From: Pedobacter nyackensis
Lineage (GTDB): Bacteria > Bacteroidota > Bacteroidia > Sphingobacteriales > Sphingobacteriaceae
DNA: 64,000 nt
Assembly: GCF_900176505.1 (NCBI RefSeq)
Contig: NZ_FWYB01000006.1
Coordinates: 231,817 to 295,816 of the forward strand
Direction: 5' to 3'
A model generated the notes under the pieces. That model did no database searches. It was not told the DNA's origin and saw only the letters and a program-made list of their open reading frames with translations. Made by a program: the position numbers and the translations under genes. Below, one piece after another: positions 27,142 to 36,191 of the stretch (the first letter of the stretch is position 1; every line of letters begins with the position of its first letter).

Positions 27142-27935
27142 CTAATTAGTTTAACCAGTAAATCTTCCAGTAAATCGAGCTGAAGCATATTTGCACCATC
27201 TGATTTAGCATTTGCCGGATCCGGATGAGTTTCAATAAACAGTCCATCGGCCCCTACCGCAATTGCAGCTTTTGCAATGGTCTCAATCAGTTCTGGCTTA
27301 CCACCGGTAACTCCAGAACTTTGATTAGGCTGTTGTAATGAGTGCGTGCAATCCATTACGACAGGAACACCAAAACTTTGCATTTCCGGAAGGCCTCGAT
27401 AGTCCACAATTAAATCCTGGTATCCAAAAGTGTTTCCCCTATCAGTAAGGATCACTCTGTTATTTCCGGATTCAACGATCTTCTCGACTGCAAACTTCAT
27501 TGAACCTGCGGAAAGAAACTGTCCTTTTTTCACATTTACCACTTTATTGGTTTTTGCAGCAGCAATCAATAAATCCGTCTGACGGCATAGGAAAGCAGGA
27601 ATCTGTAAAACATCAACATACGCTGCAGCCATAGCAGCTTCTCCACTTTCATGAATGTCTGTTACCGTTGGGACATTAAAAGTGTTACCTATTTTTTCTA
27701 AAATCTTAAGTGCTTTTTCATCACCAATCCCTGTAAAAGAACCACCTTTTGAGCGGTTTGCCTTACGATATGACCCTTTAAAAACAAGGGGGATTTCGAG
27801 TTTATCGGTTAGGGTTACAATACGCTCCGCAATTCGCATCGCGATATCTTCTCCTTCAATCGCACATGGTCCTGCCATTAAAAAGAAATTGCCGGAATCT
27901 GTATGCTTTAATTTATCTAATGAAAAGTTTATCAT
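27120..27935 (-). CDS. kdsA: 3-deoxy-8-phosphooctulonate synthase
   Basis: 271 residues. FLMAGPCAIEGEDIAMRIAE near the start and FKGSYRKANRSKGGSFTGIG bind PEP and the arabinose phosphate; VVMDCTHSLQQPN is also conserved. It lacks the metal-site cysteine early in the barrel as far as can be judged from the residue seen in the CAIE position, where many homologues have the Cys in a different spot, so metal dependence is left open. It condenses PEP with D-arabinose 5-phosphate for KDO of lipopolysaccharide. It is 15 nt downstream of recQ on the same strand. Confidence 0.95.
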   Translation of the reverse strand: MINFSLDKLKHTDSGNFFLMAGPCAIEGEDIAMRIAERIVTLTDKLEIPLVFKGSYRKANRSKGGSFTGIGDEKALKILEKIGNTFNVPTVTDIHESGEAAMAAAYVDVLQIPAFLCRQTDLLIAAAKTNKVVNVKKGQFLSAGSMKFAVEKIVESGNNRVILTDRGNTFGYQDLIVDYRGLPEMQSFGVPVVMDCTHSLQQPNQSSGVTGGKPELIETIAKAAIAVGADGLFIETHPDPANAKSDGANMLQLDLLEDLLVKLIRIRKAVI

Positions 27936-27950
27936 TACTTTATTTTACGC

Positions 27951-30140
27951 TTAATTACCTAGTTCAGACATGAATTTAATACGCATTAACTGTATCTCCT
28001 CACGTGAATAATCTGTCTCACCTAATTCACTTAATGCCTCATCTATAGAGTCATTTTCGGCCGACTGGAAATAATCAAATACTTCATCCTGACGATCTTC
28101 ATCAATTACCTCATCTACAAAATAGCTCAGGTTCAGTTTTGTACCCGAATTTACAATGGCCTCAATCTCTTTCAAGATATCATCATACGTAATTCCTTTG
28201 GCCCTTGCAATATCCTCAAGTCCGATCTTCCTATCAATATTCTGAATAATAGATACTTTTAACTGAGATTTATTGGCTTGAGTTTTAATGATCAGATCTA
28301 TAGGACGTTCTATATCATTGTCTTCAACATATTTCTTAATCAATTCCAGAAAAGGAGCACCAAATTTCAATGCTTTACCATTTCCTACACCCGAAATCTG
28401 TTTTAACTCATCCATCGCTATTGGATAATGCGTACACATCTCCTCTAATGAAGGATCCTGGAAAACCACAAACGGAGGTACATTCTTCTGTTTGGCAATT
28501 TTCTTACGCAAATCTTTAAGCAGTTGCAATAGCTGCGTATCCAATGTGCCTGAGCCATGCTTTACATCATCCTCGTCATCATCGGCAGCACTATCGATAG
28601 GCTCGTTTAGCAAAAATTTAAGACTGTATGGGTTTTCTATAAAACCTCGGCCAGAATTAGTTAAACCAAGTAAGCCATAATTGTCGATGTCTTTAGAAAG
28701 AAAGTTATTCAATACTGCCTGTCTAACTAATGATTTCCAGTGGTTCTCCCCTTCAACTACTCCAAGTCCAAACTCGGGCAATTTGCTGTGCTCGTAAGCA
28801 ATGGTCTGTGCAGTTTCTGACCCCATTAAAACATTGATGATATGTGCATCATCAAACTTCTCACCCATTTTCTGGATCAGTTTTAACAGCACGGATAAAG
28901 ATTCCTCGGCATCGAACAGCTTTTTCGGCTTCTTGCAATTATCACACATGGAATTACAACCGGTTTCATTAAAGTTTTCGCCAAAATAATGAAGGATCTG
29001 CTTCCTGCGGCAAACGCCGGATTCTGCATAATCAATTACTTCCTTCAATATTTGTGTACCAATTTCACGCTCAGATACAGGCTTGTCTTTCATAAACTTA
29101 GCCAGCTTATCTACGTCTTTTTGCGCATAAAAGGCAATACAAACACCTTCACCACCATCTCTTCCAGCCCTACCAGTTTCCTGGTAATAGCCTTCCATAC
29201 TCTTAGGAATATCGTGATGGATAACAAAACGAACATCCGGTTTATCTATCCCCATTCCAAAAGCAATTGTAGCTACAATCACCTCTACATCTTCCATCAG
29301 GAACTTATCCTGAGTTTCAGCTCTGACTTTAGGCTCCAAACCGGCATGGTAAGGCAAAGCCTTTATCCCGTTTAGGTTTAATGCTTCTGCAACTTCCTCA
29401 ACTTTCTTACGACTCAGACAATAGATAATACCCGATTTTCCGGTATTGTATTTGATATACCTGATAATCTCTTTCAGTACGTCACGCTTGGGACGGATCT
29501 CATAAAATAGGTTTGGCCTGTTAAACGAAGACTTAAACAACGTAGCATCGCTCATCTGAAGGTTTTTAATAATATCCTGCTGCACCTTAGGGGTTGCAGT
29601 TGCAGTTAATGCAATGATAGGAATACCTTCTCCCAATCCGCTAATTACCTGTCTTATCTTGCGATACTCAGGTCGAAAATCATGGCCCCACTCAGAAATA
29701 CAGTGCGCCTCATCAACCGCTACAAACGATATTTTAATCAGTCGCAGAAAATCAATATTATCCTGCTTTGAAAGCGACTCCGGAGCTACATAAAGTAACT
29801 TCGTCTGTCCGCTTAATAAATCACTTTTAACCTGGGCAATTTCCGTCTTGTTTAAAGACGAATTTAAAAAATGTGCTATACTATCACTCCCCCCAAAAGC
29901 TCTCAACTGATCCACCTGATTCTTCATCAAAGCTATTAACGGGGATATAACAATTGCAGTCCCTTCATTCATCAATGCTGGTAACTGGTAACATATGGAT
30001 TTCCCCCCACCTGTAGGCATGATCACAAAAGTATTCTTCTTCTCAAGAACATTGGTGATTATTGACTCCTGATCACCTTTAAAATTGTCAAAACCAAAAA
30101 AGGTTTGTAAGTTGTCAAACAACGACTTTTTCACATCCAT
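27951..30140 (-). CDS. recQ: ATP-dependent DNA helicase RecQ
   Basis: 729 residues. Walker A is MPTGGGKSICYQLP, motif II is AVDEAHCISEWGHDFRPEY, motif VI is YYQETGRAGRDG. The zinc-binding domain has CRRKQILHYFGENF and CNSMCDNCKKP, followed by the winged helix and an HRDC domain (about residues 530-610), then an extra acidic C-terminal tail. RecQ unwinds recombination and replication intermediates. It sits between the two KDO-synthesis genes and probably forms an operon with kdsA. Confidence 0.97.
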   Translation of the reverse strand: MDVKKSLFDNLQTFFGFDNFKGDQESIITNVLEKKNTFVIMPTGGGKSICYQLPALMNEGTAIVISPLIALMKNQVDQLRAFGGSDSIAHFLNSSLNKTEIAQVKSDLLSGQTKLLYVAPESLSKQDNIDFLRLIKISFVAVDEAHCISEWGHDFRPEYRKIRQVISGLGEGIPIIALTATATPKVQQDIIKNLQMSDATLFKSSFNRPNLFYEIRPKRDVLKEIIRYIKYNTGKSGIIYCLSRKKVEEVAEALNLNGIKALPYHAGLEPKVRAETQDKFLMEDVEVIVATIAFGMGIDKPDVRFVIHHDIPKSMEGYYQETGRAGRDGGEGVCIAFYAQKDVDKLAKFMKDKPVSEREIGTQILKEVIDYAESGVCRRKQILHYFGENFNETGCNSMCDNCKKPKKLFDAEESLSVLLKLIQKMGEKFDDAHIINVLMGSETAQTIAYEHSKLPEFGLGVVEGENHWKSLVRQAVLNNFLSKDIDNYGLLGLTNSGRGFIENPYSLKFLLNEPIDSAADDDEDDVKHGSGTLDTQLLQLLKDLRKKIAKQKNVPPFVVFQDPSLEEMCTHYPIAMDELKQISGVGNGKALKFGAPFLELIKKYVEDNDIERPIDLIIKTQANKSQLKVSIIQNIDRKIGLEDIARAKGITYDDILKEIEAIVNSGTKLNLSYFVDEVIDEDRQDEVFDYFQSAENDSIDEALSELGETDYSREEIQLMRIKFMSELGN

Positions 30141-30184
30141 TTCGTGTATAAAATATTCAGTGCTATTTTTACTTCAAAATAACA

Positions 30185-30192
30185 TAATTTTG
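30185..30192 (+). promoter_or_regulatory. Predicted -7 box for kdsD
   Basis: TAATTTTG, full match to TAnnTTTG, 37 nt before the TTG start at 30230. Confidence 0.45.
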
Positions 30193-30229
30193 CACTAATT
30201 CAAAGCATCAATATACTAATTAATTCTGT

Positions 30230-31195
30230 TTGAAAAGTAAAAAATCTATTATCGACGCCGGGGTCAGCACTTTACAGTTGGAAGCTGAGGCCATTTTAGG
30301 CTTAATTAAGAATATAAATGATGATTTTGTTAAGGTAGTTAACTTAATTATCGAAAGTAAGGGACGTGTAATCGTTACAGGAATTGGCAAAAGCGCCATT
30401 ATTGCCCAAAAAATCGTGGCAACTTTTAACTCTACAGGCACCCCGTCTATTTTTATGCATGCTGCAGATGCTGTACATGGCGACCTGGGTATGATCCAAC
30501 AAAACGACGTAGTAATTTGCATTTCTAAAAGCGGAAACACACCTGAAATAAAGGTTCTGGCACCCCTGTTAAAACTATCAGGGAATACCATGATTGGTAT
30601 GGTTGGACAATTGAATTCCGAACTGGCCCAGCAGGCAGATCTGATCTTAAATACTTTTGTTGAAAAAGAGGCTTGTCCGCATAACCTGGCTCCTACAACC
30701 AGCACCACTGCGCAGCTTGCCATGGGCGACGCACTGGCTATTTGTTTGCTGCACGCCAGAAACTTTAATGAACAAGATTTCGCAAGATACCACCCCGGTG
30801 GTTCACTAGGTAAAAAACTATATTTAAAAACCGGAGACCTGGCCGTAAAAAACCAAAAACCGAGTATAAGTCCCGAAGCCCCGGTAAAAGACGTCATCAT
30901 AGAAATTAGTCAAAACCGTTTAGGTGCTGTAGTTGTTGTTGAAGGAAATATAGTTTTGGGCATCATTACCGATGGAGACATCAGAAGGATGTTGCAGAAC
31001 CACACCGATTTAACCAATATTAAAGCTAGTGATTTAATGAATCCTACTCCGAAAAAAATCGAGAAAGACAGCTTAGCACTTCAAGCACTCCAAATCATAA
31101 AAGAAAACAATATCACTCAATTATTGGTTACTGATGCCGGAAATTATTTTGGTATCGTACATTTGCACGACCTTCTGCAGGAAGGCATTATTTAA
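30230..31195 (+). CDS. kdsD: D-arabinose 5-phosphate isomerase (KpsF/GutQ family)
   Basis: 321 residues from a TTG start; no in-frame ATG lies upstream and the N-terminal sequence aligns well with the family. The SIS domain (about 30-190) has VIVTGIGKSAIIAQKIVATF, HAADAVHGDLGM, ISKSGNTPEIK and ARYHPGGSLGKKL. Two CBS domains follow (about 205-320; GAVVVVEGNIVLGIITDGDI). It turns ribulose 5-phosphate into arabinose 5-phosphate, the substrate of KdsA 2 kb away. Divergent from recQ-kdsA. Confidence 0.95.
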   Translation: MKSKKSIIDAGVSTLQLEAEAILGLIKNINDDFVKVVNLIIESKGRVIVTGIGKSAIIAQKIVATFNSTGTPSIFMHAADAVHGDLGMIQQNDVVICISKSGNTPEIKVLAPLLKLSGNTMIGMVGQLNSELAQQADLILNTFVEKEACPHNLAPTTSTTAQLAMGDALAICLLHARNFNEQDFARYHPGGSLGKKLYLKTGDLAVKNQKPSISPEAPVKDVIIEISQNRLGAVVVVEGNIVLGIITDGDIRRMLQNHTDLTNIKASDLMNPTPKKIEKDSLALQALQIIKENNITQLLVTDAGNYFGIVHLHDLLQEGII

Positions 31196-31211
31196 CACTT
31201 TCTAACTTGAC

Positions 31212-32303
31212 ATGAATAAAAATAATTATGCATTAATAATGGCTGGTGGAGTTGGCAGCCGTTTTTGGCCAGTTAGCAGAACAGAATTCCCGAAACAGTT
31301 CATCGACTTCTTTGGAGTTGGAAAAACATTGATTCAAAGTACTTACGATAGATTTTTAAAGATTTGTCCGCCAGAAAATATTTTTGTTGTAACCAATGAA
31401 ATCTATATTGATATCGTCAAAAAACAACTACCTGATCTAGACGAAAACCAGATCCTGGCCGAGCCGATCATGCGCAATACCGCACCATGTATCTCCTATG
31501 GATCCATGAAAATTGCCCATCTTAATCCAAATGCTACCATTGTTGTTGCCCCATCCGACCATACCATTACCAATCAGGATGCGTTTTTTGCAGCAATTGA
31601 GCAATCTTTAAAAGCAGCTTCAGAAAACAACTGCCTGATCACACTTGGAATTAAGCCGAGCCGCCCCGACACCGGATATGGTTACATTCAATACATAGAA
31701 AACACATTAAAGACCGACGACCAAATTCATAAGGTAAAGATCTTTACAGAGAAGCCGAATATTGATTTAGCAAAATCGTTTATACAAAGTGGAGATTTCT
31801 TGTGGAATGCCGGAATTTTTATCTGGTCTGCCAAATCAATAAACAATGCATTTTCTAAACACCTTCCAGAAATGCATGATATTTTTCTGCAAGGTAATTC
31901 GCTGTATAATACCAAGAAAGAAAAAGATTTTATCAGTGATGCTTATCAGCAATGTACAAACATCTCGATAGACTTTGGTATTATGGAAAAAGCCGAAAAT
32001 GTTTATGTTTTACCAGCAGACTTTGGTTGGTCAGATTTAGGCACCTGGGCATCGATATACGACATTGCAGAACATGATTATGTAGGCAATGCAGTAATAC
32101 CGGCAAAACAGGTAATGATGTTCAATTCATCAAACTGTATGGTTAATGTACCTAAGGATAAACTAGTCATACTGCAGGGATTACATGATTATATTGTCGT
32201 GGAATCGAACAATACGCTTCTGATCTGCCCAAGATCAGAAGAACAAAGCATCAAACAAATAGTAGCTGATGTTAAAGCTAAATTTGGAACGAAGTTCATT
32301 TAG
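31212..32303 (+). CDS. manC: Mannose-1-phosphate guanylyltransferase
   Basis: 363 residues, the short form without the phosphomannose-isomerase domain. The nucleotidyltransferase signature is IMAGGVGSRFWPVSRTEFPK; EPIMRNTAPCISYG, APSDHTI and FTEKPN are also conserved. It makes GDP-mannose for surface glycans or protein O-glycosylation. It starts 16 nt after kdsD, so the two nucleotide/activated sugar genes are likely co-transcribed, and ends before a good terminator. Confidence 0.94.
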   Translation: MNKNNYALIMAGGVGSRFWPVSRTEFPKQFIDFFGVGKTLIQSTYDRFLKICPPENIFVVTNEIYIDIVKKQLPDLDENQILAEPIMRNTAPCISYGSMKIAHLNPNATIVVAPSDHTITNQDAFFAAIEQSLKAASENNCLITLGIKPSRPDTGYGYIQYIENTLKTDDQIHKVKIFTEKPNIDLAKSFIQSGDFLWNAGIFIWSAKSINNAFSKHLPEMHDIFLQGNSLYNTKKEKDFISDAYQQCTNISIDFGIMEKAENVYVLPADFGWSDLGTWASIYDIAEHDYVGNAVIPAKQVMMFNSSNCMVNVPKDKLVILQGLHDYIVVESNNTLLICPRSEEQSIKQIVADVKAKFGTKFI

Positions 32304-32327
32304 TCTTTTAGCTTAAAATACCATACG

Positions 32328-32359
32328 CATCCGGATTTGGTTTTGCCCGATTCGGATGC
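32328..32359 (+). terminator. Terminator after manC
   Basis: GCATCCGGAT pairs with ATTCGGATGC (one G-U pair) around a short loop and is followed by a run of seven T. Positions are good to a base or two. Confidence 0.75.
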
Positions 32360-32394
32360 TTTTTTTATAACCCTTCAAATATTGCCCTTTTACA

Positions 32395-33666
32395 ATGAGT
32401 AAGTTTTTATACGGAATTGATTTTGGAACAACCAATTCTGCCCTATCGATCTATGATGAAGAGAAAAAAGAGATTATAGACACCATTATTGTTCCATCTA
32501 TTCTATACTTTCAAAGTGAACAGGCAGCCACCGAACCATTAAAATATGTTGTAGGTGAAGAAGCCATTGCATCTTACCTTAGCGATGGAATGAAAGGGCG
32601 CTTCATGAAGTCCATCAAACGTATCCTGCCTAGAAGTAGCTTTATTGAAACAAGGATTCACAATAAAAGATTCAATGCCTCAGACCTCGTTACTTTAATC
32701 CTGATGGAATTAAAAAGCAGGGCTGATCAAATTACAGGCACCGACTGCCGAAAAGCTATTATCGGAAGACCGGTATTTTTCGACGATGACAATGCTTCTA
32801 AGGATGCACTTGCTCAGAAAAGACTGAATAAAGCGGCTGAGAATGCAGGCTTCGATGAGGTAAGGTTTCAATTTGAACCCATAGGTGCTGCCTTTGCCTA
32901 CGAAAAAACCATCAGTAAAAAGGAAAAGGTATTAGTTGCCGATTTAGGTGGAGGGACAACCGATTTTACCTACCTGGAATTAGATCCTACCAAAATTGGC
33001 AGTAAAGACCGCAGGAAAGATATCATTGCCACTGGTGGTATATATATCGGTGGAGACAGTTTCGATTCGGCTTTTATGTGGGAAAAAGGCACACCATATT
33101 TTGGAAAGCACACCATGTACGAGGCTGCACCTGGAAAAATGTTAAAAGTTCCGGTATCCCTATTTGCGAATATCTGTTCATGGGAACAAATGAACTTTTT
33201 TAATGGGCAAAAGATCAAAAACGATATACAAACCTATTACCATTACGCCAAGCAAGACAAGAGCTTTAAAAACCTGATCACACTAACTGACAACAACCTT
33301 GGATATTCTGTATTTCAGTCTATTGAAAAAACGAAAATAGAATTATCTAAACAACCCTCATCAGTATTTAAGTATTCCAAAATGGAAATAGAGATTGAAG
33401 AAGAAGTCACAATTGATCAGTATGAAACCATCATAGAAAAAGACATGACAAAAATCAGTCACTATCTGGATCAGTTTTTAACTGCTCATCAGATCAAGCC
33501 CGGCGACATAAACAGTTTGTTCTTAACTGGTGGTACCTCAATGGTTACAGCAGTTAAGAACTTGTTTAACACCAAATTTCCGGATGTGCCCATCCATACG
33601 GGCGACAACTTTATGAGTGTTGCCAAAGGATTAGCCTACAGCGGTTATTTATTTGATGAAGAATAA
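32395..33666 (+). CDS. Hsp70-like protein (YegD type)
   Basis: 423 residues, mainly the actin-like ATPase domain: phosphate 1 YGIDFGTTNSALSIYD, phosphate 2 VADLGGGTTDFTY near residue 182 and the adenosine motif LFLTGGTSMV near 378. Length and layout match E. coli YegD, an Hsp70 relative with no full substrate-binding domain. No DnaJ or GrpE partner is nearby. Role unknown; a specialised chaperone or ATP-dependent scaffold is likely. Confidence 0.87.
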   Translation: MSKFLYGIDFGTTNSALSIYDEEKKEIIDTIIVPSILYFQSEQAATEPLKYVVGEEAIASYLSDGMKGRFMKSIKRILPRSSFIETRIHNKRFNASDLVTLILMELKSRADQITGTDCRKAIIGRPVFFDDDNASKDALAQKRLNKAAENAGFDEVRFQFEPIGAAFAYEKTISKKEKVLVADLGGGTTDFTYLELDPTKIGSKDRRKDIIATGGIYIGGDSFDSAFMWEKGTPYFGKHTMYEAAPGKMLKVPVSLFANICSWEQMNFFNGQKIKNDIQTYYHYAKQDKSFKNLITLTDNNLGYSVFQSIEKTKIELSKQPSSVFKYSKMEIEIEEEVTIDQYETIIEKDMTKISHYLDQFLTAHQIKPGDINSLFLTGGTSMVTAVKNLFNTKFPDVPIHTGDNFMSVAKGLAYSGYLFDEE

Positions 33667-33687
33667 TGAATTAGGGGTCATCTTCAG

Positions 33688-34452
33688 CTATTGACGCTGT
33701 CTGATGGCCTCATATAAAATAACTCCTGCTGATACCGATACATTCAGCGAGCTAATCTCCCCAATCATTGGAATTTTAGCCAGATGATTAGCCATACGCA
33801 TGATTTCGTTAGAAATCCCCTCATCCTCTGCTCCCATCACTATTGCTGTTGGCGCAGTATAATCAGGCGCATAAATCAAGTCATTCGTTTTCTCCGTACA
33901 AGCCACGATCTGTAAACCGCATTCCTGTAAGTAAAGCGCTACTTTATGTAAATTTTGATGTCTGCATACCGGAATGGTAAACAAAGCTCCTGCTGAAGTC
34001 TTGATGGCATCTGCATTGATTTGCGCCGAATTCTTTGAAGGAACAATAATTGCATGCACACCTGCACAGGCAGCAGTTCTGGCAATCGCACCCATATTCC
34101 TTACATCCGTAACCCCATCTAGTATCAGCACTAAAGGCGTCTCTCCTTTTTCATAAATGGTTGGAATAATATCTTCAATCTTTTGAAAAGCAATAGCAGA
34201 AATCACAGCAATCACACCCTGGTGATTTTTCTGTGTCATCCTGTTCAACTTTTCAATCGGCACATTATGTACAGGGATGTCAGTACCTTTTAATAAAGTC
34301 TTTAGCTCTAAAATGATCTCACCGGTAAGTCCACGTTGTATATAAATACTTTCTACATCTTTTCCAGCTTTAATAGCTTCTATTACAGCACGTATACCAA
34401 ATACAAATTCATTATTTTCTTTAGGTCTTGAAGGTCTTCTGGAATTTTCCAT
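33688..34452 (-). CDS. rlmB: 23S rRNA 2'-O-ribose methyltransferase (SpoU/TrmH family)
   Basis: 254 residues from ATG 34452 (MENSRRPSRPKENNEFVFGI). A TTG at 34473 lies inside the predicted -7 box (34471-34478), so it is not the start. The N-terminal SpoU substrate-binding part is FGIRAVIEAIKAGKDVESIY; the knotted SAM domain has LDGVTDVRNMGAIARTAACA (motif 1), MGAEDEGIS (motif 2) and IPMIGEISSLNVSVSAG (motif 3). RlmB-type enzymes methylate G2251 in the peptidyl-transferase P loop. Convergent with the Hsp70-like gene. Confidence 0.92.
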   Translation of the reverse strand: MENSRRPSRPKENNEFVFGIRAVIEAIKAGKDVESIYIQRGLTGEIILELKTLLKGTDIPVHNVPIEKLNRMTQKNHQGVIAVISAIAFQKIEDIIPTIYEKGETPLVLILDGVTDVRNMGAIARTAACAGVHAIIVPSKNSAQINADAIKTSAGALFTIPVCRHQNLHKVALYLQECGLQIVACTEKTNDLIYAPDYTAPTAIVMGAEDEGISNEIMRMANHLAKIPMIGEISSLNVSVSAGVILYEAIRQRQ

Positions 34453-34470
34453 TAATATTAAATTGAGCCG

Positions 34471-34478
34471 CAAAAATA
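34471..34478 (-). promoter_or_regulatory. Predicted -7 box for rlmB
   Basis: On the minus strand TATTTTTG, full match to TAnnTTTG, 18 nt before the ATG. It decides the start choice of rlmB. Confidence 0.5.
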
Positions 34479-34602
34479 GTCATTCTTTTCCACATAGTTT
34501 TGTTAGCAAAAATCAAAAATTCATCAAAGCGATATAGGAATGATGGTATTCATGAATGTCGAAATGTTCATAAAGAAATACCAAAACGACCTATTTTTTC
34601 TA

Positions 34603-34610
34603 TAATTTTG
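34603..34610 (+). promoter_or_regulatory. Predicted -7 box for dnaB
   Basis: TAATTTTG, full match, ending only 5 nt before the dnaB ATG at 34616; the predicted transcript would start at or next to the A of ATG. Confidence 0.5.
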
Positions 34611-34615
34611 CAGGC

Positions 34616-36187
34616 ATGAGTAACGATCACGCATCACAAGGACAAGATAAGGCAAGCTTCAGTGCAAGGAAGAACAGATTAAGCAATACGGTGGGCACTA
34701 TGGGCAGGATACCGCCCCAGGCCATTGACCTTGAGGAGGCTGTTTTAGGCGCACTAATGCTCGAAAAAGACGCTTTATCTACAGTTATCGATATCCTTAA
34801 GGCAGATATGTTTTATCATGAAGGGCATAAAAAAATCTTCGAAGCGATTCAGGGACTTTTCCAAAAATCAAAGCCTGTAGATATTTTAACTGTTACTTCA
34901 GAGTTACGTACCTTGGGTTTGCTGGAAATGATTGGCGGCGCTTACTACATCACCAATCTTACAAACAGAGTTGCCTCGGCAGCAAACATTGAGTTTCATG
35001 CGCGGATTGTTTCACAAAAATATATTCAGAGGGAACTGATCAGAATCTCATCAGAGATCATACAGAACGCTTATGAAGATACGACTGATATTTTCGACCT
35101 GCTTGACCAGGCTGAAAAAGGCTTATTTGACATCGCCCAAAACAACTTGCGCAGGGACACGCAAAAAATGGACGAGATTGTAAAGCAATCCCTTGCTACT
35201 TTAGAAGAATTAAGAACAAAAAGTGATGGTCTAACTGGAGTACCATCAGGCTTTACGGATCTGGATCGTATTACAGGTGGATGGCAGCCATCAGATTTGG
35301 TGATTATCGCTGCTCGTCCCGCCATGGGTAAAACGGCCTTCGTATTAACCTGTGCCAGAAATGCTGCTGTTCAATTTCACCGCCCCGCCGTAGTATTCTC
35401 GCTGGAGATGTCTTCGGTACAGCTCGTAAATCGTTTGATTTCCGGAGAAGCTGAGATTGAACAGGAAAAGATTAGAAAAGGAAATCTCGCTGAATGGGAA
35501 TGGCAGCAATTACATAGCAAAATAGGTGGACTTACAGAAGCTCCACTCCTAATAGATGATACCCCGGCCCTAAACATCTTCGAATTCAGAGCGAAATGCA
35601 GAAGGCTAAAAGCACAATACGACATCCAATTAATCATTATCGATTATTTGCAGTTGATGCATGGTAAAGGCGAAGGACAAAGCGGTGGCGGAAACAGGGA
35701 GCAGGAAATTGGTAGTATTTCAAGAGCACTGAAATCTGTAGCTAAAGAATTAAATGTACCAGTATTAGCCCTCTCTCAGTTGAGTCGTGCTGTAGAGAGT
35801 AGACCAGGTGTAAACGGAAAAAGGCCAATGCTATCGGATTTACGTGAATCCGGATCTATTGAGCAGGATGCGGATATGGTACTCTTCCTGTACAGACCTG
35901 AATATTACGGTATCACCGAAGATGAGCAAGGACGCTCCCAGGCAGGTGTTGGTGAGGTTATTATCGCTAAACACCGTAATGGTGAGACCGGTATTGTACC
36001 ACTTCGATTTATTGGTAAGTACGTTAAATTTGCGGATCTGGAAGAAAGTTTCTCTGCACCAACCTCATTCTCTATGGATAGCCCAAGTGCAGGAATGGCA
36101 CCTTCAGCGGATTTTGACAGACCTGCAGGAAATGTAATCATTAAGCCATCACGCATGGACGACATGCATGATGACGCCCCTTTTTAA
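34616..36187 (+). CDS. dnaB: Replicative DNA helicase
   Basis: 523 residues, slightly long because of a polar N-terminal leader of about 30 residues and a disordered tail. The N-terminal DnaB domain starts with PPQAIDLEEAVLGALMLEKD; the RecA-like domain has Walker A AARPAMGKTAF, IIIDYLQLMHG (Walker B) and the arginine-finger region DLRESGSIEQDADMV. The expected hexamer unwinds DNA at the fork. No intein. It stands alone between divergent rlmB and convergent chrA. Confidence 0.97.
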   Translation: MSNDHASQGQDKASFSARKNRLSNTVGTMGRIPPQAIDLEEAVLGALMLEKDALSTVIDILKADMFYHEGHKKIFEAIQGLFQKSKPVDILTVTSELRTLGLLEMIGGAYYITNLTNRVASAANIEFHARIVSQKYIQRELIRISSEIIQNAYEDTTDIFDLLDQAEKGLFDIAQNNLRRDTQKMDEIVKQSLATLEELRTKSDGLTGVPSGFTDLDRITGGWQPSDLVIIAARPAMGKTAFVLTCARNAAVQFHRPAVVFSLEMSSVQLVNRLISGEAEIEQEKIRKGNLAEWEWQQLHSKIGGLTEAPLLIDDTPALNIFEFRAKCRRLKAQYDIQLIIIDYLQLMHGKGEGQSGGGNREQEIGSISRALKSVAKELNVPVLALSQLSRAVESRPGVNGKRPMLSDLRESGSIEQDADMVLFLYRPEYYGITEDEQGRSQAGVGEVIIAKHRNGETGIVPLRFIGKYVKFADLEESFSAPTSFSMDSPSAGMAPSADFDRPAGNVIIKPSRMDDMHDDAPF

Positions 36188-36191
36188 CGCA

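Noticed and set aside
30220..30900. 226-codon open frame on the minus strand
   Set aside because: Antisense to kdsD, which has clear SIS and CBS motifs; a Ser/Ala/Ile-rich shadow with no family pattern.
34453..34473. Longer N-terminus of RlmB from TTG at 34473
   Set aside because: That codon lies in a full -7 promoter box, and the ATG at 34452 starts a family-typical sequence.
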